DNA of 64,000 nucleotides from F23-D06 sp963643165. GTDB taxonomy: Bacteria; Bacteroidota; Bacteroidia; Bacteroidales; WCHB1-69. The DNA is taken from assembly GCA_963643165.1 (NCBI GenBank), contig CAVIJD010000009.1:3407-67406 (forward strand). The letters are read 5' to 3'. This document shows, piece after piece, positions 17,215 to 24,564 of this stretch. The stretch's first letter is position 1. Each line of letters starts with the position of its first letter. The position numbers and the translations under genes were made by a program. Below the pieces are notes generated by a model. The model searched no databases, had not been told where the DNA came from, and was given only the letters and a program-made list of their open reading frames with translations.

Positions 17215-17889
17215 TTGAGCAAGCAAAAGAAATACCTTCTGGTTTCGGGCATCGTCATCGTTGTGATCTTGTTTTTTGACCAGTTGCTGAAGATTCTGGT
17301 CAAAACAAACATGACCTTGGGGGAAACCATTCCTGTGTTGGGCAATTGGTTCAACCTCTGCTTCATAGAAAACGAAGGTATGGCTTTCGGATTGAGTTTC
17401 GGGCAGAACATCGGCAAACTGTTATTGTCGCTGCTGCGTATCGCACTGGTAGCCTTTATGGTGTGGTACATCTTGCGCCTCATCAAGCAGAACAAAATGG
17501 ACTGGGGGCTGCTGATCACGTTCAGTCTGATTGTAGCCGGCGCTGTCGGCAACATCCTCGACTGCCTGTTTTACGGGCCGGTATTCAGTGAAAGCACCGT
17601 CACAACTGTCGCAACCATGTTCCCTGACGGGGGCGGTTATGCGCCGGTCTTCTACGGGAAAGTGGTGGACATGTTCTATTTCCGGCTTTTCCCGATACCC
17701 GAAGGCTTCCCGTTGTGGGGAGGTTCCTACTTTTTCCCTGCCGTCTTCAACCTTGCCGACTGTTGTGTGACGGTTGGCATCGTGCTGCTGTTGATTTTCA
17801 GCAACCGCATATTCGGCGAAAAAGAGAAAAACGGGAAAAAAGAGAGCGGGAACGCCGCCGAAGTCTCTATTCCGCAACAACATCATTGA
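17215..17889 (+). CDS. lspA: lipoprotein signal peptidase II LspA
   Basis: The 224-residue inner-membrane aspartyl protease removes the signal peptide from prolipoproteins, several of which are encoded nearby. Four membrane segments are visible. Catalytic aspartates lie in the conserved GAVGNILDC and FNLADCCVTVG boxes, and IENEGMAFG matches the ENxGaaFg box. It is longer than E. coli LspA (164), with an insert between the aspartate boxes that is common in Bacteroidota, plus a charged C-terminal tail. The start appears to be TTG at 17215, 3 bases after the upstream stop, because the next ATG would delete the first membrane segment. Confidence 0.93.
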   Translation: MSKQKKYLLVSGIVIVVILFFDQLLKILVKTNMTLGETIPVLGNWFNLCFIENEGMAFGLSFGQNIGKLLLSLLRIALVAFMVWYILRLIKQNKMDWGLLITFSLIVAGAVGNILDCLFYGPVFSESTVTTVATMFPDGGGYAPVFYGKVVDMFYFRLFPIPEGFPLWGGSYFFPAVFNLADCCVTVGIVLLLIFSNRIFGEKEKNGKKESGNAAEVSIPQQHH

Positions 17890-17929
17890 CATAATCAACA
17901 TCAAAATAAACTTCATTAAAACCAAAGCA

Positions 17930-20092
17930 ATGAAAGTATTATCCTCACTGAAAAAATTCGTATTGCTGGCCGTGCTGGCCGTGTTCGGTACCTCTGCATT
18001 TGCCATCAACCCGCCCGACGAGGGCATGTGGTTGCCCATGTTCATCAAGGACTACAACTATGCCACTATGTCGAAAATGGGACTGCACCTCACGCCCGAG
18101 CAGCTTTACAGCATCAACAACTCCTCGCTCAAGGACGCCATCGTCCAATTGGGTGACGGGTTCTGCACCGGCGAGATGGTCTCGCGCAACGGCCTGATGT
18201 TCACCAACCACCATTGCGGCTACTCTTCCGTTGTGGAGCTCTCTTCTGTTGACCACAACTATCTGAAAGACGGATTCTTCGCTATGAGTTTAGAAGAGGA
18301 ACTTCCCGCCAACTTCCACGTCAACTTTCTCGAAAGAATGGAAGATGTCACCGCTGTCGTCTTGAAAGACGTCACCAAAAACATGGGCGAAGAGGCTCGC
18401 GGCAAAGCCATTGCCACTGCCATCAAAACGCTGCAGAAAGAGAACTCCGCTGACGGCCGTTATAAAGTCGTGGTGAAACCTTTCTATGAGGGCAACGAGT
18501 ACTACATGTTCATCTACACCACCTACGAAGATGTTCGTCTGGTATGCGCTCCTCCCAGCTCCATCGGCAAGTTCGGCGGTGACACCGACAACTGGATGTG
18601 GCCGCGTCACACGGGCGACTTCACCGTCTTCCGCATCTACACGGCACCCGACGGATCGCCGGCAAAGTACTCTAAAGACAACGTGCCCTTCCATCCGAAA
18701 CATTTCCTCCCGGTCAGCTTGAAAGGCTACCAGCCTGGCGACTACACGATGATTTGGGGTTATCCCGGCACCACAGAGCGTTTCAAGACCTCTTTTGAAG
18801 TGGAGAACGCCATCAACATTGATGGTCCCGCCATCTATGAACCGCTCGACATCATCCTGCCCGTCATCAGCGACGCCATGAATGCCGACGCCGCCGTAAG
18901 ACTGAAATATGCCGACGGATATGCCGGACTCGCCAACTACTGGAAAAACCAGAAAGGTATGGTTTCAAGCCTCAAGGCTCTCAATGTAGTAGGAACAAAA
19001 CAACTGCAAGAGAAAAACCTCACCCAATGGATCAACGCTGACAACAACCGCAAAAGCAACTACGGCACTTGCCTGCAAGAGATTGAAAAGGTCTGCAAGA
19101 ACATCGACGGCAATGCTTACAAGGCTATGATGAATGCCAATATGATGCTTTCCGCTTCTTCGACGCTGCTCGCCGCTTGGCGCACCCACAACAGCCTTTC
19201 CCTCGAAAAGGGCGAAAAGAGCTTCTCCGACGCTAAAGTCAAAAAGCTCCTCGAAGTTTACGACAATGTCAACAGCGACAAGGACATCGCCACAGAAATC
19301 AAGATCATCATGGCTACGATGAAAATCTGGAACAACATTCCGGAATCCTACCGTCCTGACCTCAACGGCATGCTGGCTCAATATTTCAAAGGTAATGTTG
19401 ACAACTTCGAGAAAGCCCTTTCCTCCTCCATCTTCATCTCCAAAGAGAACCTGGAGAACTTCTTGAAGAAACCCTCCAACAAAGTGCTCGACAAAGACCC
19501 CATCCACCTCTATCTGCAGACGCTCACCAATGTGGTGCTCGTGAACCAGCACATTTATGACGATATGAGCAATTTGGACGTTCCTCGCCGCACTTACCTC
19601 GCCGCATTGAAAGAAATGAACAAGGAAACACCGATGTACCCGGATGCCAACAGCACAATGCGTACCACCTTCGGCACCGTTTGCGACTATTATCCGGCTG
19701 ACGGCGTACACTACAATTATTTCACGACTACAAAAGGCATCCTTGAAAAAGAAAAACCGGGCGACCCTGAGTTTGACGTGCCCGCTCAGTTGAAGAAACT
19801 CATCCTCAACAGAGACTTCGGCCAATATGCTGACAAAGACGGCGACCTGCACGTCTGCTTCCTCTCCAACAATGACATCACCGGCGGCAACTCCGGAAGC
19901 CCGATTATGAACGGCAACGGCGAACTCATCGGACTGGCATTCGACGGCAACTGGGAAGCACTGAGCAGCGACATCGTGTTCAACACCAATCTCCAACGCT
20001 GCATCAACGTGGATGTCCGCTATGTCTTGTTCGTCATCGACAAATTCGGCGGAGCCGGCTATCTGCTCAACGAAATGGACATCAGAAAATAA
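17930..20092 (+). CDS. S46-family dipeptidyl-peptidase, DPP7-like
   Basis: The 720-residue periplasmic exopeptidase has a signal peptide (KKFVLLAVLAVFGTSAFA). The S46 serine-protease pattern is complete: MFTNHHCGYSSV (His, ~89), DTDNWMWPRHTGDF (Asp region, ~220), and ITGGNSGSPIMNGNGE (Ser, ~655). Just after the serine, FDGNWEALSSDIV has Gly where the Asp/Glu-specific DPP11 enzymes have Arg (FDRxWEG), which points to the DPP7 type releasing dipeptides with hydrophobic P1 residues. In asaccharolytic Bacteroidales such enzymes feed dipeptide uptake. A POT peptide transporter at 29373 in this window would fit that path. Confidence 0.92.
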   Translation: MKVLSSLKKFVLLAVLAVFGTSAFAINPPDEGMWLPMFIKDYNYATMSKMGLHLTPEQLYSINNSSLKDAIVQLGDGFCTGEMVSRNGLMFTNHHCGYSSVVELSSVDHNYLKDGFFAMSLEEELPANFHVNFLERMEDVTAVVLKDVTKNMGEEARGKAIATAIKTLQKENSADGRYKVVVKPFYEGNEYYMFIYTTYEDVRLVCAPPSSIGKFGGDTDNWMWPRHTGDFTVFRIYTAPDGSPAKYSKDNVPFHPKHFLPVSLKGYQPGDYTMIWGYPGTTERFKTSFEVENAINIDGPAIYEPLDIILPVISDAMNADAAVRLKYADGYAGLANYWKNQKGMVSSLKALNVVGTKQLQEKNLTQWINADNNRKSNYGTCLQEIEKVCKNIDGNAYKAMMNANMMLSASSTLLAAWRTHNSLSLEKGEKSFSDAKVKKLLEVYDNVNSDKDIATEIKIIMATMKIWNNIPESYRPDLNGMLAQYFKGNVDNFEKALSSSIFISKENLENFLKKPSNKVLDKDPIHLYLQTLTNVVLVNQHIYDDMSNLDVPRRTYLAALKEMNKETPMYPDANSTMRTTFGTVCDYYPADGVHYNYFTTTKGILEKEKPGDPEFDVPAQLKKLILNRDFGQYADKDGDLHVCFLSNNDITGGNSGSPIMNGNGELIGLAFDGNWEALSSDIVFNTNLQRCINVDVRYVLFVIDKFGGAGYLLNEMDIRK

Positions 20093-20115
20093 GGACTTGT
20101 TCTTAAGAAAAGTGA

Positions 20116-20153
20116 AGCCTGAACGGAGATTATCCTGTCAGGCTTTTCTTTTC
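20116..20153 (+). terminator. intrinsic terminator after the S46 peptidase gene
   Basis: AAGCCTGA (20116-20123) pairs with TCAGGCTT (20139-20146), followed by the T-rich tract TTCTTTT. It begins 24 bases after the stop codon. Confidence 0.8.
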
Positions 20154-20201
20154 CTTGAAAAACTAATCTTTTCAACACATAACACACAAAATTCAAGCAA
20201 T

Positions 20202-20771
20202 ATGAAACGTACCGCACAAACATTCATCGTAATTGCATTGCTGTTCAGCACTTTGACGGCATGTGCGCAAAAGAAAGGAACCCAGATTATGGAACAGAAA
20301 AGCAAAATCCTTGTGGCCTATTTTTCCGCAACCGGAACTACTGAAAGCGTGGCCAAGATGATTGCCACAGCCACCGGCGGAGAACTTTACACTATCCAGC
20401 CCGAAAAGAAGTACTCCTCGGCCGACTTGGACTGGACGGTCAAGTCGTCGCGCTGCTGCCAAGAGAACGACAACCCTAAGTCACGTCCCGCTTTCATAAA
20501 AGAGAAAGAGAACCTCAACGACTACGATGTCATCTATTTGGGCTACCCGAATTGGTGGAACATGGCGCCGCGCATCATCAACACGTTCATTGAGGCCTAC
20601 GGGCTGCAAGGCAAAACGGTCATCCCGTTCATGACCTCCGGCGGAAGCAGAATCGAAAACTCCGTCAAGATTCTCCGGAACGACTATCCTGAGATAAAAT
20701 GGCAAAATGGCAAACTGCTCAACAACGTCACGCAAGATGATGTGAACGAGTGGGTGAAAAGCGTGAAATAG
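20202..20771 (+). CDS. flavodoxin-family lipoprotein
   Basis: The 189-residue protein starts with a lipoprotein signal (FIVIALLFSTLTAC; lipobox LTAC). A flavodoxin domain follows: ILVAYFSATGTTESVAKMI is the FMN phosphate loop, VIYLGYPNWWNMAPRIINTF the 50s loop and VIPFMTSGGSRI the 90s loop. This is the flavodoxin_4-like group common in gut Bacteroidota, probably an FMN electron carrier or reductase. A second in-frame ATG (MEQKSKILV) would give a cytoplasmic form, so export is likely but not certain. Terminators on both sides make it a monocistronic unit. Confidence 0.85.
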   Translation: MKRTAQTFIVIALLFSTLTACAQKKGTQIMEQKSKILVAYFSATGTTESVAKMIATATGGELYTIQPEKKYSSADLDWTVKSSRCCQENDNPKSRPAFIKEKENLNDYDVIYLGYPNWWNMAPRIINTFIEAYGLQGKTVIPFMTSGGSRIENSVKILRNDYPEIKWQNGKLLNNVTQDDVNEWVKSVK

Positions 20772-20797
20772 AGACCCCGACTCTGATTTATTCGGGC

Positions 20798-20835
20798 AAC
20801 AAAAAAGGCAGACTTTTCAGTCTGCCTTTTTTGTT
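20798..20835. terminator. bidirectional terminator overlapping a stop codon
   Basis: A near-perfect hairpin of 17 base pairs (arms contain AAAAAAGGCAGACT and AGTCTGCCTTTTTT, loop TTTC) lies between the convergent flavodoxin and cysteine-hydrolase genes. The minus-strand gene's stop codon (20817-20819) is inside the hairpin. Confidence 0.9.
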
Positions 20836-21515
20836 AGGGTAGCGTTTACCGGAACGAGGCTTTTTTCCTTATACATATCCTGCGGATTTGTGCCTTGAAT
20901 GCCTTGCGGAATAGGCTGGCCTATCATCTCAAAAAAATGCGTCCAAAAAGGAGGGAAAGTCCCGTCTGGCGACTTGAAATTCATGGGTGCGGCCTTGAAA
21001 ATATGTTTGCCAGAAGCCGTAATGTAAGAATCCCGAACCAATTCGCTGCAATATAACTCTTCATTGTCAGGGAGGAAAGCCATATCGTAAGCCCTGCCGA
21101 GAAATTGTTTAGACTGCTCCACATATCGGGCGGCGTCCTTGCTGTTGCGCAAACGTTTCACAACAAACAGCGGCAGACTGCCATCCTCCAAAGTAAAGTC
21201 GGCGAAAAGCGTGTCAACAGGATGCCGGTCAATCCCGTGCTTGATAGTAGCATCAATAATCCAGAGAGAATCTCCCTGTCTTTCAAGGATTGCCACGTGA
21301 ATAAAGCGCAGCAGGTCATCGTGTCCGGTAGCGGCGGCAATGGCGCCTGCCATATCGGAGGTGTCGCCAATATCATAATCGACAGGGATACCCACAAACA
21401 CAAGGTCGCCGTTCTGCAGCGCATTTTTGTCAGAAAACTGTTTCGGAGTTGAACAGGCGGCCGTGAAAAGTGCGAAAGCCGCAAGCATCCAGAATAAGAA
21501 TTTAGAGCCTTCCAT
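20817..21515 (-). CDS. YiiX/YebB-like (NlpC/P60 superfamily) cysteine hydrolase lipoprotein
   Basis: The 232-residue protein has a lipoprotein signal (LAAFALFTAAC; lipobox TAAC). The YiiX_Bacteroid-type papain fold is marked by LQNGDLVFVG, IHVAILER (active His) and ELYCSELVRDSY (active Cys; note the circular-permuted order His before Cys). Substrates of this group are usually cell-wall peptides or amide bonds, but no specificity is visible. Its start overlaps the end of the nucleotide-sugar dehydrogenase gene by 14 bases, so the two share a transcript. The stop codon lies in the shared terminator hairpin. Confidence 0.85.
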   Translation of the reverse strand: MEGSKFLFWMLAAFALFTAACSTPKQFSDKNALQNGDLVFVGIPVDYDIGDTSDMAGAIAAATGHDDLLRFIHVAILERQGDSLWIIDATIKHGIDRHPVDTLFADFTLEDGSLPLFVVKRLRNSKDAARYVEQSKQFLGRAYDMAFLPDNEELYCSELVRDSYITASGKHIFKAAPMNFKSPDGTFPPFWTHFFEMIGQPIPQGIQGTNPQDMYKEKSLVPVNATLTKKAD

Positions 21516-22797
21516 CGATCAAATCTCTTTTAAGAACACCTTTAACATCATAAACCACACCATTCTCCTTGACGAGCGAACGGATATCGAGGTCCAAGAA
21601 CTCCTTGTGGGACACTGCCAGGATCACAGCGTCAAACTGTTCGCCCTGTTGGAGTTGGCCACAAACGGCGATGCCATACTCATCAAAAACCTTGTCAGGA
21701 TTTGCCCAAGGGTCATATACGGTAATATCATGGGTGTATTCTGTCAAAGTGTGGTAAATATCGACCACTTTCGTGTTGCGGATGTCCGGGCAGTTCTCCT
21801 TGAAAGTAATGCCGAGAATCAGCATTTTAGCATCTTTGACAAGAATACCTTTTTTGTTCATGCACTTGATGGCTTGGTTAGCCACGTATGCGCCCATGCC
21901 GTCGTTGAGGCGGCGGGCGTTGCTCATCACGCGGGGCAACACACCATAAACTTGCGCCTTCTGTATCAGGTAATAGGGGTCCACCGAAATGCAGTGACCG
22001 CCTACAAGTCCAGGGCTCAACTTGATGAAATTCCATTTGCTGGAGGCGGCTTCAATCACATCGTGCGTGTCGATACCCATCGCGTTGAAAATCTTGGCCA
22101 GTTCGTTCATGAAGGCAATGTTCACATCACGCTGCGAATTTTCAATGATTTTGGAGGCTTCCGCCACTTTTATGCTTGGGGCTTTGTGGGTGCCGTTCAC
22201 CAAAACGCTGTTATAGACATCATCCACCAGTTGGGCGACCTCAGGTGTGGAACCGGACGTCACTTTCCGGATTTTCTCCACCGTATGCTCTTTGTCGCCC
22301 GGATTGATGCGTTCCGGGGAGTAGCCAGCATAGAAGTCCACATTGAAGCGAAGTCCAGACACCTTTTCAACCACAGGCAGACACTCCTCTTCGGTAACGC
22401 CGGGATAGACGGTTGACTCATAAACCACTACAGGCTTGTCGTGGATGCCTTTCTCCCGCTGTTTCTTGAAAATCGAGCCCACCGTTTCGGAGGCGCTCCA
22501 CAGGGGTTTCAGGTCTGGGCGGTTGTTCTCATCTACCGGTGTAGGCACCGCCACCACAAAAAAGTTGCAGTCGAGCAAGTCGTCCGTTGAAGTTGTGCAG
22601 AAGAATCCGTGGTTGTCGAGCGCGTCCTGGAGCAGGGTGTCAGCGACCTCGAGGGTGGCGTCATGTCCTGACATCAAAGCATCTACGCGCTTTTGGTTCA
22701 TATCGTAGCCTATGGTTGGGTATTTGGTGGAGAAAAGTCGCGCCAAAGGCAACCCCACATATCCAAGACCGACGACAGCAATTTTGATGTTTTTCAT
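21502..22797 (-). CDS. nucleotide-sugar (UDP-HexNAc type) 6-dehydrogenase
   Basis: The 431-residue enzyme oxidises C6 of a UDP-sugar to the uronic acid with two NAD+. It starts with a Rossmann motif (IAVVGLGYVGLPLARLF). It contains VPTPVDENNRPDL and YESTVYPGVTEEECLP. The catalytic Cys lies in SPGLVGGHCISVDPYYL (~269), and the C-terminal domain includes ILGITFKENCPDIRNTKV. These motifs place it with WbpO/TviB-type UDP-GlcNAc/GalNAc dehydrogenases used for capsule or O-antigen sugars rather than with Ugd; the exact substrate is inferred. No polysaccharide cluster surrounds it. It has its own promoter and is followed by an overlapping lipoprotein gene. Confidence 0.92.
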   Translation of the reverse strand: MKNIKIAVVGLGYVGLPLARLFSTKYPTIGYDMNQKRVDALMSGHDATLEVADTLLQDALDNHGFFCTTSTDDLLDCNFFVVAVPTPVDENNRPDLKPLWSASETVGSIFKKQREKGIHDKPVVVYESTVYPGVTEEECLPVVEKVSGLRFNVDFYAGYSPERINPGDKEHTVEKIRKVTSGSTPEVAQLVDDVYNSVLVNGTHKAPSIKVAEASKIIENSQRDVNIAFMNELAKIFNAMGIDTHDVIEAASSKWNFIKLSPGLVGGHCISVDPYYLIQKAQVYGVLPRVMSNARRLNDGMGAYVANQAIKCMNKKGILVKDAKMLILGITFKENCPDIRNTKVVDIYHTLTEYTHDITVYDPWANPDKVFDEYGIAVCGQLQQGEQFDAVILAVSHKEFLDLDIRSLVKENGVVYDVKGVLKRDLIDGRL

Positions 22798-22826
22798 TAT
22801 CTGTAATCTATCAAATTAAAAGCGGG

Positions 22827-22858
22827 CAAAAATAACATAAAATCGCCTATCAAGCAAA
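22827..22858 (-). promoter_or_regulatory. promoter of the nucleotide-sugar dehydrogenase gene
   Basis: On the minus strand TTTG (22855-22858) and TATTTTTG (22827-22834) are separated by 20 bases, 29 bases upstream of the ATG. Confidence 0.7.
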
Positions 22859-22892
22859 GGTTTTTTCAGAACAATCGGCAAATGAAGAGAAC

Positions 22893-22925
22893 AAAAAAGG
22901 AGCACATCCTTGATGTGCTCCTTTT
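22893..22925 (-). terminator. intrinsic terminator of tRNA-Cys
   Basis: A perfect 10-bp stem, GGAGCACATC with GATGTGCTCC, is followed on the minus strand by TTTTTT. It begins 7 bases after the tRNA 3' end. Confidence 0.9.
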
Positions 22926-22931
22926 GGTGAG

Positions 22932-23002
22932 AGGTCTCTTCCAGATTCGAACTGGAGTCAACGGTTTTGCAGACCGGTACCTAACCACTCGGCCAAGAGA
23001 CC
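22932..23002 (-). tRNA. tRNA-Cys (anticodon GCA)
   Basis: The minus strand folds into a complete 71-nt cloverleaf. The acceptor stem GGTCTCT pairs with AGAGACC, with T73 as discriminator, the identity base of tRNA-Cys. The anticodon loop is CTGCAAA between CGGT and ACCG-type arms, and the T-arm contains GTTCGAATC. The 3' CCA is not encoded. It has its own promoter and terminator. Confidence 0.95.
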
Positions 23003-23017
23003 TGCTGTTTGAGGCTG

Positions 23018-23048
23018 CAAAAATACGATTATTTTTTTAATAACCAAA
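23018..23048 (-). promoter_or_regulatory. tRNA-Cys promoter (-33/-7)
   Basis: On the minus strand TTTG (23045-23048) and TATTTTTG (23018-23025) are separated by exactly 19 bases, 15 bases before the tRNA 5' end. It is one of the cleanest promoter matches in the window. Confidence 0.8.
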
Positions 23049-23053
23049 TTTTT

Positions 23054-23488
23054 TTATTTGTTCGGATACGGAATAACTATATCGTCGCAATACTCACAAC
23101 GATACGAACGTTTTTCCTTGTTCACGAGATGAAAAACATGGTCAAAATAACGCTCCACAGAGGTGACGCATCTCGGATTTTTGCATTGAATGATGTTCGT
23201 GATCGTCTCCGGCACTTCCAGTTTCACCTTATTGATGATTTTGCCGTTCTCGATGATATTGACGGTGGCATTCGGGTCGATAAGGCCGAGAAAGTCATAG
23301 TTGATATCGATGACATTATTGATTTTGATGATATCTTTCTTTCCCATCTTCTCGCTGTAGGCATTGATAATCAAAGCCACATTATAGTCGGCCTTGTCCA
23401 AATGCAGGTAGTTGAAAACCGTGATGCCATAGCCTGCCTTGATGTGGTCAATGACAATTCCTTTTTCTATACTGGTAACTTCCAACAT
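23054..23488 (-). CDS. pyrI: aspartate carbamoyltransferase regulatory subunit PyrI
   Basis: The 144-residue allosteric subunit binds nucleotides in its N-terminal domain (IEKGIVIDHIKAGYGITVFN) and the catalytic chain through a C-terminal zinc domain. The four zinc cysteines are visible as IQCKNPRCVTS and YRCEYCDD. The length is slightly below the 153 of E. coli. It begins 11 bases after pyrB, the usual pyrBI arrangement, so the cell should have the allosteric dodecameric enzyme inhibited by pyrimidine nucleotides. Confidence 0.97.
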   Translation of the reverse strand: MLEVTSIEKGIVIDHIKAGYGITVFNYLHLDKADYNVALIINAYSEKMGKKDIIKINNVIDINYDFLGLIDPNATVNIIENGKIINKVKLEVPETITNIIQCKNPRCVTSVERYFDHVFHLVNKEKRSYRCEYCDDIVIPYPNK

Positions 23489-23499
23489 GATTGCTTGTT

Positions 23500-24423
23500 T
23501 TAATAAATTCCTAAAAGTTTTAGTATCAGAGCCATACGGACGAACATACCATTTTTGGCCTGGTTGAAGTACTGTGCTCGCGGGTCATCGTCAACCTCGG
23601 GGCTGATTTCATTCACGCGTGGCAGCGGGTGCAGGATATAGGTGTCAGGGCGTGCATACGACATTTTCTCTTTGTCGAGGATGAAGCGGTCTTTCAGGCG
23701 GATATAATCCTCCTCGTTGAAAAAGCGTTCGCGCTGCACGCGGGTCATGTACAAGAAGTCGAGTTGTCCCATGTATGGTTCCATTTGGTCCACTTCTTGG
23801 AAAGGAATGCCTTTTTTGCGGACGATTTCCTCCCGGATATACTCGGGCACGCGCAGTTCCTCTGGGGAGATGAAGATAAACTTGACACCTTCATAGTTGC
23901 TGAGGAATTTCACCAAAGAGTGGACGGTTCTGCCGAACTTGAGGTCGCCGCAAAAACCGTAAGTTTTGTTTTCCACGCCGCCGCGCAGCCGTTCAATCGT
24001 GAGGATGTCCGTCAGCGTCTGGGTGGGGTGTTGGTGGCCGCCGTCGCCGGCATTGATGAGCGGCATCTTGATGAAGTGACTGGCCATACGCGGCGCACCC
24101 TCTTTAGGATGACGCATGGCGGCAATGTCCGCATAGCACTCAATAGTGCGCAACGTGTCGGCAATGCTCTCGCCTTTGGCCACGGAACTGGAATTCGGCT
24201 CCGAAAAGCCGATCACCTTGCCGCCCAATCGCAGCATGGCAGCCTCAAAACTGAAGCGCGTACGGGTGCTGGGTTCATAAAAAAGAGTTGCCAGGATTTT
24301 TCCTTCGCAACTCTTACTGTATTTTTCCGGATCTGCAATAATTTGATGAGCCAAATCAAATATTTCGCGAAACTCTTCGCGCGTGAAATCCGACGGGTCA
24401 ATTAAGCTCCTGTTCTTTAACAA
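23500..24423 (-). CDS. pyrB: aspartate carbamoyltransferase catalytic subunit PyrB
   Basis: The 307-residue enzyme joins carbamoyl phosphate and aspartate in the first committed step of pyrimidine synthesis. The carbamoyl-phosphate site FYEPSTRTRFSFEAAMLRLG is intact. The start appears to be TTG at 24423: it is preceded at 7 bases by AGGAGG (24431-24436), and there is no ATG near the conserved N-terminus (LKNRSLIDPSDFTREEF). A non-ATG start with a full Shine-Dalgarno sequence is unusual for Bacteroidota and may limit or set translation. It is followed by pyrI; no pyrimidine attenuator hairpin is evident upstream. Confidence 0.97.
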   Translation of the reverse strand: MLKNRSLIDPSDFTREEFREIFDLAHQIIADPEKYSKSCEGKILATLFYEPSTRTRFSFEAAMLRLGGKVIGFSEPNSSSVAKGESIADTLRTIECYADIAAMRHPKEGAPRMASHFIKMPLINAGDGGHQHPTQTLTDILTIERLRGGVENKTYGFCGDLKFGRTVHSLVKFLSNYEGVKFIFISPEELRVPEYIREEIVRKKGIPFQEVDQMEPYMGQLDFLYMTRVQRERFFNEEDYIRLKDRFILDKEKMSYARPDTYILHPLPRVNEISPEVDDDPRAQYFNQAKNGMFVRMALILKLLGIY

Positions 24424-24430
24424 AATAAAA

Positions 24431-24436
24431 CCTCCT
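24431..24436 (-). promoter_or_regulatory. strong Shine-Dalgarno site deciding the pyrB TTG start
   Basis: AGGAGG on the minus strand with 7 bases to the TTG at 24423. Strong Shine-Dalgarno sites are rare in Bacteroidota, and this one supports the TTG start. Confidence 0.8.
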
Positions 24437-24492
24437 TATGTTTGATTATCACTATTTTACAACTTGCAGTTTTCACAACACATTAAATTGCG

Positions 24493-24500
24493 CAAAAGTA
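24493..24500 (-). promoter_or_regulatory. -7 element of the pyrBI promoter
   Basis: On the minus strand TACTTTTG followed by C matches TAnnTTTG, 70 bases upstream of the pyrB start, leaving a leader of about 60 bases. A -33 element is not clear. Confidence 0.5.
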
Positions 24501-24564
24501 GGCAAATATTTTTATCCCCGCCTCATTTTTATTGACTTTTTATGAACATTTTTCAGATTGCCCG

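Noticed and set aside
18965..19996. A 343-codon minus-strand frame inside the S46 peptidase gene
   Set aside because: Antisense to a peptidase with all catalytic motifs in order; composition typical of a shadow frame.
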